Below are positions 17,135 to 25,094 of a DNA stretch of 64,000 bases, in pieces (position 1 is the first letter of the stretch; the number at the start of each line of letters is the position of its first letter). Source of the stretch: Synechococcus sp. CC9616 (GTDB taxonomy: Bacteria; Cyanobacteriota; Cyanobacteriia; PCC-6307; Cyanobiaceae); NCBI RefSeq assembly GCF_000515235.1, contig NZ_KI911558.1, positions 324,588-388,587 of the forward strand. Direction: 5' to 3'. The notes under the pieces were generated by a model. The model did no database searches. It saw nothing but the letters and a program-made list of their open reading frames with translations, and was not told the origin of the DNA. The translations under genes and the position numbers were made by a program.

Positions 17135-17638
17135 TTACCCAAAAAAGACACTGTAGATCTCTCTAATGAAGGCGTTGGTGTATAAAAACCAGGCGAATAA
17201 TGCACCACCGCAACCTCCTAACCAAAAGCCATTAGTAAAGTCCCCCCAGCTTGATCGATTGAACAATTCAATGGGAGGTTGGGCAACGGTGGGGCTGGGA
17301 AGAGGGTTATAAAATTTTCCGCCGCCCTGACCGTAGAGAAAAAACAAGGCTGTAAGAATATGGATAGCACCAACGGAAGAGAATAAACCGATCAATGTTC
17401 CATATTCAGTTGATCGCATCGGTCCAAGGAGAGTAAAGGGCCCGTAAAGGATGTAGCCGAAGGAAGCCCCTAGTTGAACACCTCTCGTCAAGGGTGAAAG
17501 ACCTTGTCGGTACACCGGCAACTGATTGATCAGAAACTTGATCAGAAAGCTGCTGTTGACTGGTGTTACGAGATCTCCGACGCACGGATCCTGAACTGGC
17601 CGGACAAGACTTTTGGAGATTTTTTGAAGCTCTGTCAT
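17135..17638 (-). CDS. psaL: Photosystem I subunit XI (PsaL), divergent copy
   Basis: PsaL holds PSI trimers or tetramers together in thylakoids. The 167-residue protein keeps the family landmarks: DPCVGDLVTPVNSSFLIKFL near the N-terminus, LPVYRQGLSPLTRG, GASFGYILYGPFTLLGPMR, AIHILTALFFLYG, and WGDFTNGFWLGGCGGALFAW. It differs from the usual picocyanobacterial PsaL in several ways: an N-terminal stretch MTELQKISKSLVRPVQ, the FKRSS-like FNRSSWGDF in place of FTRxGWADF, and a hydrophobic, Phe-rich tail (REIYSVFFG). Gene composition is AT-rich like its surroundings. A second standard psaL probably exists elsewhere (inference). Confidence 0.93.
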   Translation of the reverse strand: MTELQKISKSLVRPVQDPCVGDLVTPVNSSFLIKFLINQLPVYRQGLSPLTRGVQLGASFGYILYGPFTLLGPMRSTEYGTLIGLFSSVGAIHILTALFFLYGQGGGKFYNPLPSPTVAQPPIELFNRSSWGDFTNGFWLGGCGGALFAWFLYTNAFIREIYSVFFG

Positions 17639-17894
17639 TATTTCTGAAGACGGTGCTCATTGACCATTTTTGGCAACGGCGAATGGTTCAAGAGAACGAT
17701 TGATCTATTTCCGTGTAACGGAAGCTTCTGCTTGAAGACCATTCATGCCTCAATTGCGAACATTGGCAAGCATTATTCGATCACAATAGACCTACTTAGA
17801 TAGCAAATGATATGCGAAATTGACAATATAGTAAGCTGTCAATGTCTATATTTATCATCATAGGATGAGATCATGGATACAATAAAAATAAAAG
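17639..17894. other. AT-rich divergent spacer upstream of psaL
   Basis: 256 bases between the psaL start (minus) and a plus-strand orphan. It probably contains both promoters; a TGTAAC occurs near 17713. No gene was seen. Confidence 0.4.
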
Positions 17895-18260
17895 ATGATC
17901 TATCTCAGTGCAGTCATCGGGCTGAGCTCCATCCTTTGGATCGCTATTGGTATCGTTACTCATGCCAAATGGACTCAGAAAGTATTTATTCAGGAATCGC
18001 TGAAAATACAAAATCAGAATGCAATCATTAAAAAGTATGGATATAGTGCAATTTCTGCTTCAAGAAATCTTCAATTAAAAAAAGGTTTTGTATTTGGTTA
18101 TTGGGACGAGGATAATCAAGCCAAGGATATAAATATTGCAGGCGCTAAAAGTCCGATTATTTTTGATTTGGTGAATGTCAGTCTTATTGCATTCACGTCC
18201 ACCGCAATTCTGATTGTCTTAAGCAAAGGGACATTTGCCTCACTAGGTTTTTCGTATTGA
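17895..18260 (+). CDS. Orphan membrane protein
   Basis: A 121-residue product with an N-terminal hydrophobic helix (LSAVIGLSSILWIAIGIV) and a C-terminal one (LVNVSLIAFTSTAILIVLS). The middle is polar and Lys/Gln/Asn-rich, containing KGFVFGYWDEDNQ. AT-rich codon usage matches the block. I recognise no family. Confidence 0.6.
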   Translation: MIYLSAVIGLSSILWIAIGIVTHAKWTQKVFIQESLKIQNQNAIIKKYGYSAISASRNLQLKKGFVFGYWDEDNQAKDINIAGAKSPIIFDLVNVSLIAFTSTAILIVLSKGTFASLGFSY

Positions 18261-18456
18261 ATTCTCTTAATCAGCTCATTTATTCTTTACGTCTGTAGAT
18301 ATTTTGCTCGTGCAATTTCCTCGAATTAATTATAATTCTATATCGATATTAACATAAGTTTTAATTGATTAAATATATATGCAGAAATAAATGAGCCCAA
18401 GAACAAATATGCATACAGAAAAAGGTAAAGACAAGAATTATTCAGCATGGTTTCAT

Positions 18457-18939
18457 TCAGGCGAACCACCTAATGGTTTTTGGTACAAATCTGGAAATGA
18501 TATGACTAAGACTTAGTTGTCCTGCACCTGTAACTATGAGCGACAGATATGTAATTAGATATAAGCCCGATGTTTCAAAGTCATAGTTGTGCGCTTCTAC
18601 GATTGCGAAAGGTGCACCTTGGAGACCGCTGTCGAGAAAATGAAAGACCAAAGCAAATAACATGGTCATAGATAGGCTTATTAATGCAGGCCTGAAAAAA
18701 ATTCCAAGGGCAACCAATACCGATGCTATTAATTGAGTATATGCTGCAAAATATGTCCATAGTAGATGACTTAGTGGTAGATAGCTGAAATATTTATCTA
18801 TTACAAATGTAGTGAATCCTTGGGGGTCAGATAGTTTTTCGAGGCCGTGATGGAACATCAATATTGACACCAAAAATCGAATCAGGATAATTACCCCAGA
18901 TTCAAAAAGGCTAAATGCAAGTCTTGTTTGCATAATCAT
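18457..18939 (-). CDS. DoxX family membrane protein
   Basis: A 160-residue protein with four hydrophobic segments. The DoxX opening is present: LIRFLVSILMFHHGLEKLSDPQGF, then LLWTYFAAYTQLIASVLVALGIFFRPALISLSMTMLFALVFHF. DoxX proteins were named for a thiosulfate:quinone oxidoreductase subunit. Most bacterial members are small redox-linked membrane proteins of unknown partner. It lies in the AT-rich block upstream of ferredoxin and flavodoxin but on the opposite strand. The first or second ATG (two codons apart) may be the start. Confidence 0.85.
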   Translation of the reverse strand: MIMQTRLAFSLFESGVIILIRFLVSILMFHHGLEKLSDPQGFTTFVIDKYFSYLPLSHLLWTYFAAYTQLIASVLVALGIFFRPALISLSMTMLFALVFHFLDSGLQGAPFAIVEAHNYDFETSGLYLITYLSLIVTGAGQLSLSHIISRFVPKTIRWFA

Positions 18940-19512
18940 TTTGCGACACTATTACACTAAACAACGTCAGCCTTTGCTGATGATAGAAATAGTGATAATG
19001 CAATGTTGCAAATTTAACATTTTACAGGACAATGGTAATGATCTGTATCCATATATGTGCAAGCGGTAATGCATTAAGAAACATTGGGCCAAGTCATTTA
19101 GTACACCCTACGTTTGACATCTAAAAACAACTGCCGCTCAAGAATATAGTTGAGGATATTGAACTGTCGGTATGAATAGTACAGCGCAAAGTGGTAGGAA
19201 GAAGATCAATTAAATTTTCGGCGAATGCTGTTCTTAACCAATTTTCAAATTGCCTATTTGGTTGCTTTAATCTTTTCCATAAAGGAACTGATGATATGAG
19301 TACAATATCACTTGTTTTTCAAGAAAGGTGGTCAATAGCAGTAACGCCTTCAAATAAATTCTTGACTATATTTCAAAATATTCAATGCAAATGATACCGC
19401 CAAGTACATTTGCGACATCTTGATGTTATTGTATGAATCAAAACATTTAATGCAGTCAATGGCATTCTGTGGAGTATGTGACCACAATTGAATTGTGGTG
19501 GGAATTTTTAAA
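18940..19512. other. AT-rich gap before ferredoxin
   Basis: About 570 bases without a convincing gene. A 67-codon plus frame at 19191-19394 has no ribosome binding site and no ordered composition. Promoters for the divergent DoxX and ferredoxin genes probably lie here. Confidence 0.45.
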
Positions 19513-19806
19513 ATGTTGATGCATCAAATCACGATGAAGCTCGATGACAAGAGTCAATCGTTTGAGTGTTCTGAAGACCAATATATTCTTGATGCTGCAG
19601 AGGAGAATGGTGTTGATCTTCCATATTCCTGTAGAGCAGGTGCGTGCTCTACGTGCGTAGGCAAAATTCTTGAAGGCACAGTAGATCAAAGTGACCAGAG
19701 TTTTCTTGACGACGACCAACTAGAAGCTGGCTTTGCTCTGTTGTGCGTGTGTTATCCAACCTCAGATTTGGTTGTCGAGAGTGACGTAGAAGATCAGCTT
19801 TACTGA
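19513..19806 (+). CDS. Plant-type [2Fe-2S] ferredoxin
   Basis: A soluble one-electron carrier that accepts electrons from photosystem I. From the ATG at 19513 it has 97 residues; an ATG two codons later is also possible. The cluster motif is CRAGACSTC, with the fourth Cys in [11 protein letters not shown]. The usual sequence there is CVAYP, so an extra cysteine sits two residues from a ligand. The protein is strongly acidic ([16 protein letters not shown]), as expected for PSI and FNR docking. It is followed on the same strand, 90 bases later, by a flavodoxin. Base composition is AT-rich compared with core genes. Confidence 0.95.
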   Translation: MLMHQITMKLDDKSQSFECSEDQYILDAAEENGVDLPYSCRAGACSTCVGKILEGTVDQSDQSFLDDDQLEAGFALLCVCYPTSDLVVESDVEDQLY

Positions 19807-19896
19807 CTAACGACGAAGTAAAACATTTTCTACAGGGGAAGTGGTCAAATGTTTTTAGTTAGGTATTTTTTTCGATAAGGTAATTCATTTAAGGGT

Positions 19897-20406
19897 ATGA
19901 AATTTACGATTGTTTATTCGACAGCTACTGGAAATACCGAAAATATTGCCGAACGATTGCAACAATTAATTCCAAGCTCGGAGTTAAAGGATCTTGACTA
20001 CGTCGGGCAGACAAGCGATTTAACGGCAGCCGAAGCATTGGTCTGTTGCATACCAACCTGGAATACCGGTGCACCTGAAAAAAGATCAGGAACATCCTGG
20101 GATCAACATTTGGATAATATTCGAGGACTCGATTTTTCAAATACTGTTGTGGCCATTGTAGGTCTTGGTGACTCTGCTGCATTTAGCAAGTACTTTTGCG
20201 ACGCAATGGAAGAGCTTTACACAGCATTCTTAAACACTGGGGCTACCATCATCGGCAAGGTGCCAGCCGAAGATTATATTTTTGACCACTCAAAAAGTAA
20301 TATCGACGGATTGTTTTGCGGTCTTCCCATTGATGAAGACAATGAATCTGAAAAAACCGAAAGAAGGCTTTCACAATGGGTGGCCCAAATTACTTCTCAG
20401 GTTTAA
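19897..20406 (+). CDS. Flavodoxin (long-chain type)
   Basis: An FMN-containing carrier that replaces ferredoxin under iron limitation. It has 169 residues. The phosphate loop is STATGNTENIAERL at residues 9-22. The FMN-ring loops are IPTWNTGAPEKRSGTSWDQ (W-containing 60s loop) and VGLGDSAAFSKYFCDAM (90s loop). A long-chain insertion follows (VPAEDYIFDHSKSNIDGLFCGLPIDED). The loop Trp and Tyr/Phe positions are compatible with FMN stacking. Adjacent ferredoxin and flavodoxin genes allow coordinated or reciprocal use; no Fur box was recognised upstream. Confidence 0.93.
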   Translation: MKFTIVYSTATGNTENIAERLQQLIPSSELKDLDYVGQTSDLTAAEALVCCIPTWNTGAPEKRSGTSWDQHLDNIRGLDFSNTVVAIVGLGDSAAFSKYFCDAMEELYTAFLNTGATIIGKVPAEDYIFDHSKSNIDGLFCGLPIDEDNESEKTERRLSQWVAQITSQV

Positions 20407-20598
20407 GGATTTTCTATTAATTAGGGGAGCTCTGGATTTAACTTTATAGGTCAAACAGTCAATTCCAGGTCTGGCCATAATTCCTTCTTGAAGTCTAAGT
20501 TTGGCTTATTGATGGTTCTTGCAATTTTCCCTGGGCTTCATGCTCTGCGGCGATGTAATAACGGGGTCATTGTCATTTAATAACATCGTTAGGAGCTC

Positions 20599-20769
20599 AT
20601 GAATATTGATTTCACCTATTCCTTAAAGGATGCCCCTTTGCTTCTTTTCGGAGAAATGTGTTGGTATTGGAAGGTAAGACCCTTGAAGGATGCTCGAACC
20701 TCTGAGTATTCACCTGAATGGGAAAGCCCTAAAACAGCTTGGCGTTCATCGTGCTACTGCAGCGTGTAA
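20599..20769 (+). CDS. Possible 56-residue orphan protein
   Basis: An ATG preceded by AGGAG (20591-20595) at a short spacing opens a 56-codon frame, beginning NIDFTYSLKDAPLLLFGEMC and rich in Trp, Tyr and Cys at the end (WRSSCYCSV). It ends 27 bases before the next orphan on the same strand. No family was recognised; the short size keeps confidence low. Confidence 0.35.
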   Translation: MNIDFTYSLKDAPLLLFGEMCWYWKVRPLKDARTSEYSPEWESPKTAWRSSCYCSV

Positions 20770-20796
20770 ATCGCTATCCGATCAAATCATCAAGGG

Positions 20797-21270
20797 GTGG
20801 TGATCATTTCTTCCCTCATGATGCGTTTTGAGGTGGTCGATTATCCAACAAAAAGACTGGGCCAAGCTTGGAATTTGACTACCGAGTTACGATTAATAAC
20901 CAGCGAAAGACACTGGTCTCAATCACAAATCTTTGGTCATCTTTTAGCTCATATCAGATGTTCACAAGATTTCAGCTCGAGCGAAATTCTTACCAGTCAT
21001 GATCTTGAATCATTAAATCATCCATTATCTCTCCTTGGAGTATGGCGTCCAAGCCGAACCCACCAAATCTCTGAGGACGATGGTTGGATATCAGATTGTG
21101 ATAGAGATCATATGATCAGTTTGATTATCGGTAAAAATCTTCTCTTCCGAGTGGAGTCTTACGAGTATTATTCCGCACATAGAAAAAAGCTGTTGCCGCA
21201 ACCGCAGCTAGAGGTATGGCAGTTAATAAAAGAAGTGCAATCGCTGTATAGTCTTGATTCACAGAATTAA
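20797..21270 (+). CDS. Orphan hypothetical protein
   Basis: 157 residues from the first GTG; an ATG at 20818 (MRFEVVDYPTKRLGQAWNLT) may be the true start. The protein is soluble and His/Ser-rich, with WSQSQIFGHLLAHI and VWRPSRTHQISEDDGW as the most distinctive stretches. No known fold, metal site or repeat was identified. It is AT-rich like the block. Confidence 0.55.
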   Translation: MVIISSLMMRFEVVDYPTKRLGQAWNLTTELRLITSERHWSQSQIFGHLLAHIRCSQDFSSSEILTSHDLESLNHPLSLLGVWRPSRTHQISEDDGWISDCDRDHMISLIIGKNLLFRVESYEYYSAHRKKLLPQPQLEVWQLIKEVQSLYSLDSQN

Positions 21271-21526
21271 AAATTTTTTATAGTCTATGCTCGGTTTTTG
21301 TAGCTGCTTGTTTCTAATTTTACTTGCTGAGAGACGCAAATTTCCAATGGTTCGTGACAACTCTTTCGAGGAGTTGTTTCATACAAGCCATTGCTTCAAG
21401 AGGGCTCTGGGACGATTGAAATTGGATTTTAAAAAATCATAAGTAAGTATTTAAGCTCTTCCTAAAATGGGTGAATGAATGGTGTTTTCTAGGCTGTGTA
21501 GGAATTGCAACTGGTGAAAGATCCTT
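21271..21526. other. AT-rich gap, no gene seen
   Basis: About 250 bases of T-rich sequence between two convergent orphans. No terminator with a clean stem was found. Confidence 0.4.
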
Positions 21527-21754
21527 TCAAGACTTCTTCATACTTCGCCTATCCTCCTGCCCTTGCTGAAAGGCCTCTAAATCCTTTTTTGCCTCCCACC
21601 ATTTCACCAAACGTTCGTTACTTTGATATTCTATCCAGTTTGCTTCAGACGCCACAACTTTGGCATGAAGCGCCCTTTCTGTTTTGGTTTCAAAGCGAAT
21701 GATTCCTTGGTTTAAAGGTGCGTTAATAAAATAATCCCAATTTGGCTCGATCAT
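21527..21754 (-). CDS. Small hypothetical protein, possibly 5'-truncated
   Basis: 75 residues from an ATG at 21754: WDYFINAPLNQGIIRFETKT, then HAKVVASEANWIEYQSNERL and a charged C-terminus ending RRSMKKS. The frame stays open and coding-like for about 30 more codons upstream (SKEDATNLLKDLEPWYK) without an ATG, to a stop near 21853. The gene may therefore start at a non-ATG codon or have lost its 5' end. No family was recognised. Confidence 0.5.
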   Translation of the reverse strand: MIEPNWDYFINAPLNQGIIRFETKTERALHAKVVASEANWIEYQSNERLVKWWEAKKDLEAFQQGQEDRRSMKKS

Positions 21755-21992
21755 TTTGTACCACGGTTCTAAGTCCTTTAATAAATTAGTCGCGTCCTCT
21801 TTTGAATCACAATCAGATTTGACGAGATTAGGTAAGCAGGAATATTGGAATCAGTTAAATATAATTCATGCAAAATGATTGCCGCGGTTGAGTAAAATTT
21901 TAAACTTGATTGTTCATTTTGTTGGTTCATGTTCACGCGTTTGCTCTAAAATTTTTCTTGATATTAGTGGACCTTCATCTTTCGTTGCATGC

Positions 21993-22130
21993 ATGGATTT
22001 CCGGATTGTTGCTGTAATCGTCCCAGTGCTTTTAGCCCTCTCTTGGGCTGGTTACAATATTGGTCGAGCTGCGTTGGGTCAGTTACAGATTGCTCTGCTT
22101 GATTTCAAGAAAAATACCCAGAACAAATGA
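21993..22130 (+). CDS. psbY: Photosystem II protein Y
   Basis: A 45-residue single-helix subunit at the edge of photosystem II near cytochrome b559. The sequence MDFRIVAVIVPVLLALSWAG, then YNIGRAALGQLQ, matches the PsbY pattern (MDWR.., helix, W..xNIxxAALxQL). The ATG at 21993 is chosen because upstream in-frame extension to 21879 would add 38 non-conserved residues. It is coupled by ATGA to the next small frame. Confidence 0.88.
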   Translation: MDFRIVAVIVPVLLALSWAGYNIGRAALGQLQIALLDFKKNTQNK

Positions 22131-22315
22131 AAGTTTCCTTCAAATCTTTGTTTTTTTTATTCAGCTATATCCTTATTTGTGTGGGAATCCTGGTCCTTTC
22201 GACACGTCAATCAACACCACAGCCGACAGGCTTGTTGTTGGTCGCCATGGTGACGACCCCATTTATCGTATCAATATGCGGCGGACTTCCGGTCAATTGT
22301 CTTCAGAAACTTTAG
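22127..22315 (+). CDS. Small membrane protein coupled to psbY
   Basis: 62 residues whose ATG overlaps the psbY stop (ATGA). Two hydrophobic stretches, SLFFLFSYILICVGILVLS and GLLLVAMVTTPFIVSICGG, are separated by a polar loop. The size and coupling suggest a thylakoid or cytoplasmic membrane peptide. No family was recognised. Confidence 0.5.
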   Translation: MKVSFKSLFFLFSYILICVGILVLSTRQSTPQPTGLLLVAMVTTPFIVSICGGLPVNCLQKL

Positions 22316-22596
22316 TTGTTAAGGCTGCTTTTGAGTTTGCTCTTCCAGTCTGCGTTGATGTTTGAGGCTGGATCCTGGCAGGCTGGCGAATTGAGGTAGG
22401 CCTAACGTATTTCGTTGGCGATTTGTGTGTGTGGTACACGATGAGTATTGGCTTGATGCGTGAATGCAAGGTTGATATTGTTTCTGCCTCTGGCTGTAAT
22501 CGTGTATCCATTTCGAGCTATGTCTATGTTATGAGCTTCGATGTTTGCGTGGTTTTATGCCGTTGTGTTTCTTTGGCGCTTGACATGTCTAATGTT
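22316..22596. other. Spacer without clear gene
   Basis: About 280 T/G-rich bases. The plus-strand frame from 22423 overlaps the next minus-strand gene and has irregular, Cys/Val-rich content; I do not consider it coding. Confidence 0.35.
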
Positions 22597-22812
22597 TCAG
22601 AATATCGATCTCCAAGATTTGTTCCTGACGATATAATTGCCCCAAAAATAGAGTGTAAGAGCCAATGTCAGTACAAAGCCCATCCCTGTTCCCCATTCCA
22701 GGGTTTGTTCGACCCCTAAGAAATCGATGCAATGGAAAAAAGCGCCGCACATAAAAAATGCAAAGCCCAAGCCCCTAAATCCCCTGGGCAAGTTATTGAT
22801 TGATTCAAGCAT
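22597..22812 (-). CDS. Small two-helix membrane protein
   Basis: 71 residues with segments FRGLGFAFFMCGAFFHCIDF and GTGMGFVLTLALTLYFWGNY. It overlaps the 3' end of the following upstream gene by eight bases, so the pair at 22597-23044 is probably one operon. No family was recognised. Confidence 0.55.
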   Translation of the reverse strand: MLESINNLPRGFRGLGFAFFMCGAFFHCIDFLGVEQTLEWGTGMGFVLTLALTLYFWGNYIVRNKSWRSIF

Positions 22813-23044
22813 TGTCTGGTTTGGGGAAGGTTAGTCGAATGACAGCCAGCCATGCCATTGTTATGACTGTGAGTGCTGGCATGACGGCAACAAAGAAGCT
22901 TGTCAGGTCATCGCTATTCATGAGTATCTGAAACAAGGCGCTCGCGATTAAAAATAAAAAGCAAGTGGACGCGAATGCTTTTGATCGTATTAGCCTTTGC
23001 ATCGATCTGGCTGCTGAAATTTGTGCTTCAAGCATTTGATACAT
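22805..23044 (-). CDS. Small two-helix membrane protein
   Basis: 79 residues (an ATG three codons in is an alternative start). A basic amphipathic N-terminus, AQISAARSMQRLIRSKAFA, is followed by helices STCFLFLIASALFQILM and FFVAVMPALTVITMAWLAVI. It forms an overlapping pair with the gene at 22597-22812. Function is unknown. Confidence 0.55.
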   Translation of the reverse strand: MYQMLEAQISAARSMQRLIRSKAFASTCFLFLIASALFQILMNSDDLTSFFVAVMPALTVITMAWLAVIRLTFPKPDNA

Positions 23045-23398
23045 TTATCCACTCATCACTATGGCACTCGTGCGTTGATATGATGTTTAATTGATTTATT
23101 GCGCGACGTAAAATGATTCATTCGCTTATCTCATAATGGCAAGTCTGCTGATTTAAATTTGAATACTTTTGCGCAGGCTAAACGCCGACCTCACCGAATA
23201 CAATTCACCACGTTGGGTCAATAGGCTGTTTCCTGGTATATCCAAAGGAAAACCATGGCTGTCATCCTCTTGCTTGTCTGCTGAAGAGTCCATGCCAACC
23301 CGTGCGTACGTCTGAGGGCAGAGTCTTCCTCAAATCCTGGTTTCGGTTTCATTGGGTCTGTTCTGGGCTCGTCGCCAATGAGCAGACCTGTCGCAGAA
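23045..23398. other. Right boundary of the AT-rich block
   Basis: About 350 bases in which composition shifts from AT-rich to the GC-rich background near 23170-23220. No gene was seen; a minus-strand frame at 23218-23559 is an antisense or out-of-frame shadow of the regulator gene. Confidence 0.45.
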
Positions 23399-24127
23399 TT
23401 ATTTTCTCGAGCGAGGTTCGCCGTCTGGCACGAAAACGTAGCCATAGCCCCAAACGGTCTGGACATAGCGCGGACGGGTTGGATCCGGTTCCACAAGTTT
23501 GCGTACCCGGGACACCTGTACGTCCATGCTGCGGCTGTCGGTGTCGCAGCCCGGGCCACGGGCCAGTTCGATCAGTCGGTCTCGGGAGAGGGGACGGTGC
23601 GGGTGCTGCACGAACGAGGCGAGCAGACTGAATTCCCCACTGGTGATCACAACCGGAACCCCATCCTTGAACAGGGTGCGCGCTGAAAGATCGAGCACGT
23701 TGTCTCCGAAGCGCACCTGACCGCCCTCCGCCACAGGGGTGCCCGCGGGCATGGTGCTGCGACGCCGCAAGACAGCCTCGATTCGGGCCGTGAGTTCACG
23801 TGGCAGAAAGGGTTTGCCCAGGTAGTCGTCGGCGCCTTGTTCAAGGCCGATGATGCGATCAACGGCCTCCCCTCGAGCCGTCAGCATCACAACCGGAAGA
23901 TCATCGCCGGCATCCCTGAGTCGACGCAGGGCCGTCAGTCCGTCGTCACCCGGCATCATCAGATCGAGGACGAGCAGATCAGGGCGTTGAATTTCCAGTC
24001 GAGCCTCGAGTTGCTTGACATCACAGAGGCAACGCACGTCATAACCCTGGTCAAGCAGGTAAGTCCCGACCATCTTTCGGAGTTCCGGGTCATCGTCGAC
24101 CACCCAGACCATTGACTCTCGGGTCAT
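23399..24127 (-). CDS. OmpR/PhoB-type response regulator
   Basis: A 242-residue two-domain regulator. The receiver has the acidic pocket VWVVDDDPELRK (Asp11-13), phosphoacceptor Asp55 in LLVLDLMMPG, and the switch residues LTARGE and LGKPF. The C-terminal winged helix shows ITSGEFSLLASFVQHP, SRSMDVQVSRVRKLVE and VQTVWGYGYVF. The start at 24127 (MTRESMVWVVDDD) is preferred over an upstream in-frame ATG at 24205 that would add a non-conserved tail. It is a candidate partner for the EnvZ-like kinase at 14707-16059 on the same strand. Confidence 0.93.
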   Translation of the reverse strand: MTRESMVWVVDDDPELRKMVGTYLLDQGYDVRCLCDVKQLEARLEIQRPDLLVLDLMMPGDDGLTALRRLRDAGDDLPVVMLTARGEAVDRIIGLEQGADDYLGKPFLPRELTARIEAVLRRRSTMPAGTPVAEGGQVRFGDNVLDLSARTLFKDGVPVVITSGEFSLLASFVQHPHRPLSRDRLIELARGPGCDTDSRSMDVQVSRVRKLVEPDPTRPRYVQTVWGYGYVFVPDGEPRSRK

Positions 24128-24270
24128 GCTGACGAGCCAGAAAGGTTGTCTGTCGATCGTATGCAGAGCCTGCTGCTCTGTCGCGACGTGGATGGACCCT
24201 GTCACAGCTGCAGGCTGCCGGTCATGTTTCAGTCATCGTCAGCTCCGGGTCCCGTCCATAGGCTGTTGCC

Positions 24271-24735
24271 ATGACTGTCCTGAAGAGATCTGGGGTGCGA
24301 TTGCTGCCCCTCATCCTTGTTTTGTCTGGCTCAGCCCTGGCTGGCCCGAGCGGACAGGTCATGCGTGTTTACAACAACCGGATGGAGGAGATGTTCATCC
24401 GTCTCGATGTCAATCGAGACGGTCGTCTGGATGCTGGTGAACTGGACGGCCATCGCGCGCTCAAGCGCCGGTTGAAGCGTCAAAAGAACCGCAGCTATCT
24501 CGTGATTGATGATTTCGGGCCCACGCCGGATGCTCCAAGCGGCCGCCGTTTGAAACGTCGCTTCCGCAAGGCCGATCAAAACAACGACCAGAGACTGAGC
24601 CGCCGTGAGGCCAGCTCGATTCCCTGGCTGGAACGTCAGTTCAATGGGTTTGATCGAAATGGTGATGGCAGCATCACACTTCAGGAACTCTGGGACAGCC
24701 AGCGCTCTCTGGCTCCTCCTCAGCGTCGCCCCTGA
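24271..24735 (+). CDS. Secreted EF-hand calcium-binding protein
   Basis: A 154-residue product with a signal peptide (RLLPLILVLSGSALA, cleavage after ALA). Three EF-hand-like loops are visible: LDVNRDGRLDAGEL, ADQNNDQRLSRREA and FDRNGDGSITLQEL. The first and last have D-x-[ND]-x-D-G and a terminal Glu, so they should bind Ca2+. The middle one lacks the Gly and probably binds weakly. It is likely periplasmic or extracellular with an Arg-rich linker. The 3' end overlaps the convergent gene by 16 bases. Confidence 0.85.
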   Translation: MTVLKRSGVRLLPLILVLSGSALAGPSGQVMRVYNNRMEEMFIRLDVNRDGRLDAGELDGHRALKRRLKRQKNRSYLVIDDFGPTPDAPSGRRLKRRFRKADQNNDQRLSRREASSIPWLERQFNGFDRNGDGSITLQELWDSQRSLAPPQRRP

Positions 24736-25094
24736 GTTGGCTTGCCGGTCAGCATTCGGATTAATCGCAGCAACCGCCAGAGTCCACCAAGGATCAGGAC
24801 GGTGGCCAAGATCACGAGTGCTGCGATCAAGACGACGGCGGCAAGTCCGAGGAACGCTTCGAGCAATTGCTGCACGCCGCGGATGAGATCGGCAACGGCC
24901 TCGCTCACCAGTAAGACAACGTCAACCTGCTCGGGAAGTTGCTGGATCCCGATGATGATGCCGCTGCCTCCGGCCAGCATCAGCAGCACCGCCGACAGCT
25001 GGCGGAACACAACACCAGCTGGAACCCTTCGACGTCTCTGGAAGACACGTCGCGAGCGTGGGTCTCGATGATTTGGAGGTCTCATCGAGGTCAT
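24720..25094 (-). CDS. Hypothetical membrane protein
   Basis: 124 residues: a strongly basic N-terminus (RDPRSRRVFQRRRR), then two or three hydrophobic segments (QLSAVLLMLAGGSGIIIGI, FLGLAAVVLIAALVILATVLILGG) and a basic tail. It overlaps the preceding gene on the same strand by four bases (ATGA at 25091-25094). No family was recognised. Confidence 0.72.
   Translation of the reverse strand: MTSMRPPNHRDPRSRRVFQRRRRVPAGVVFRQLSAVLLMLAGGSGIIIGIQQLPEQVDVVLLVSEAVADLIRGVQQLLEAFLGLAAVVLIAALVILATVLILGGLWRLLRLIRMLTGKPTQGRR

Noticed and set aside
18390-18516. 41-codon plus-strand frame overlapping the DoxX 3' end
   Set aside because: Short, antisense in part, no motif; likely chance.
19191-19394. 67-codon plus-strand frame in the gap before ferredoxin
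   Set aside because: No ribosome binding site, irregular composition, no recognisable motif.
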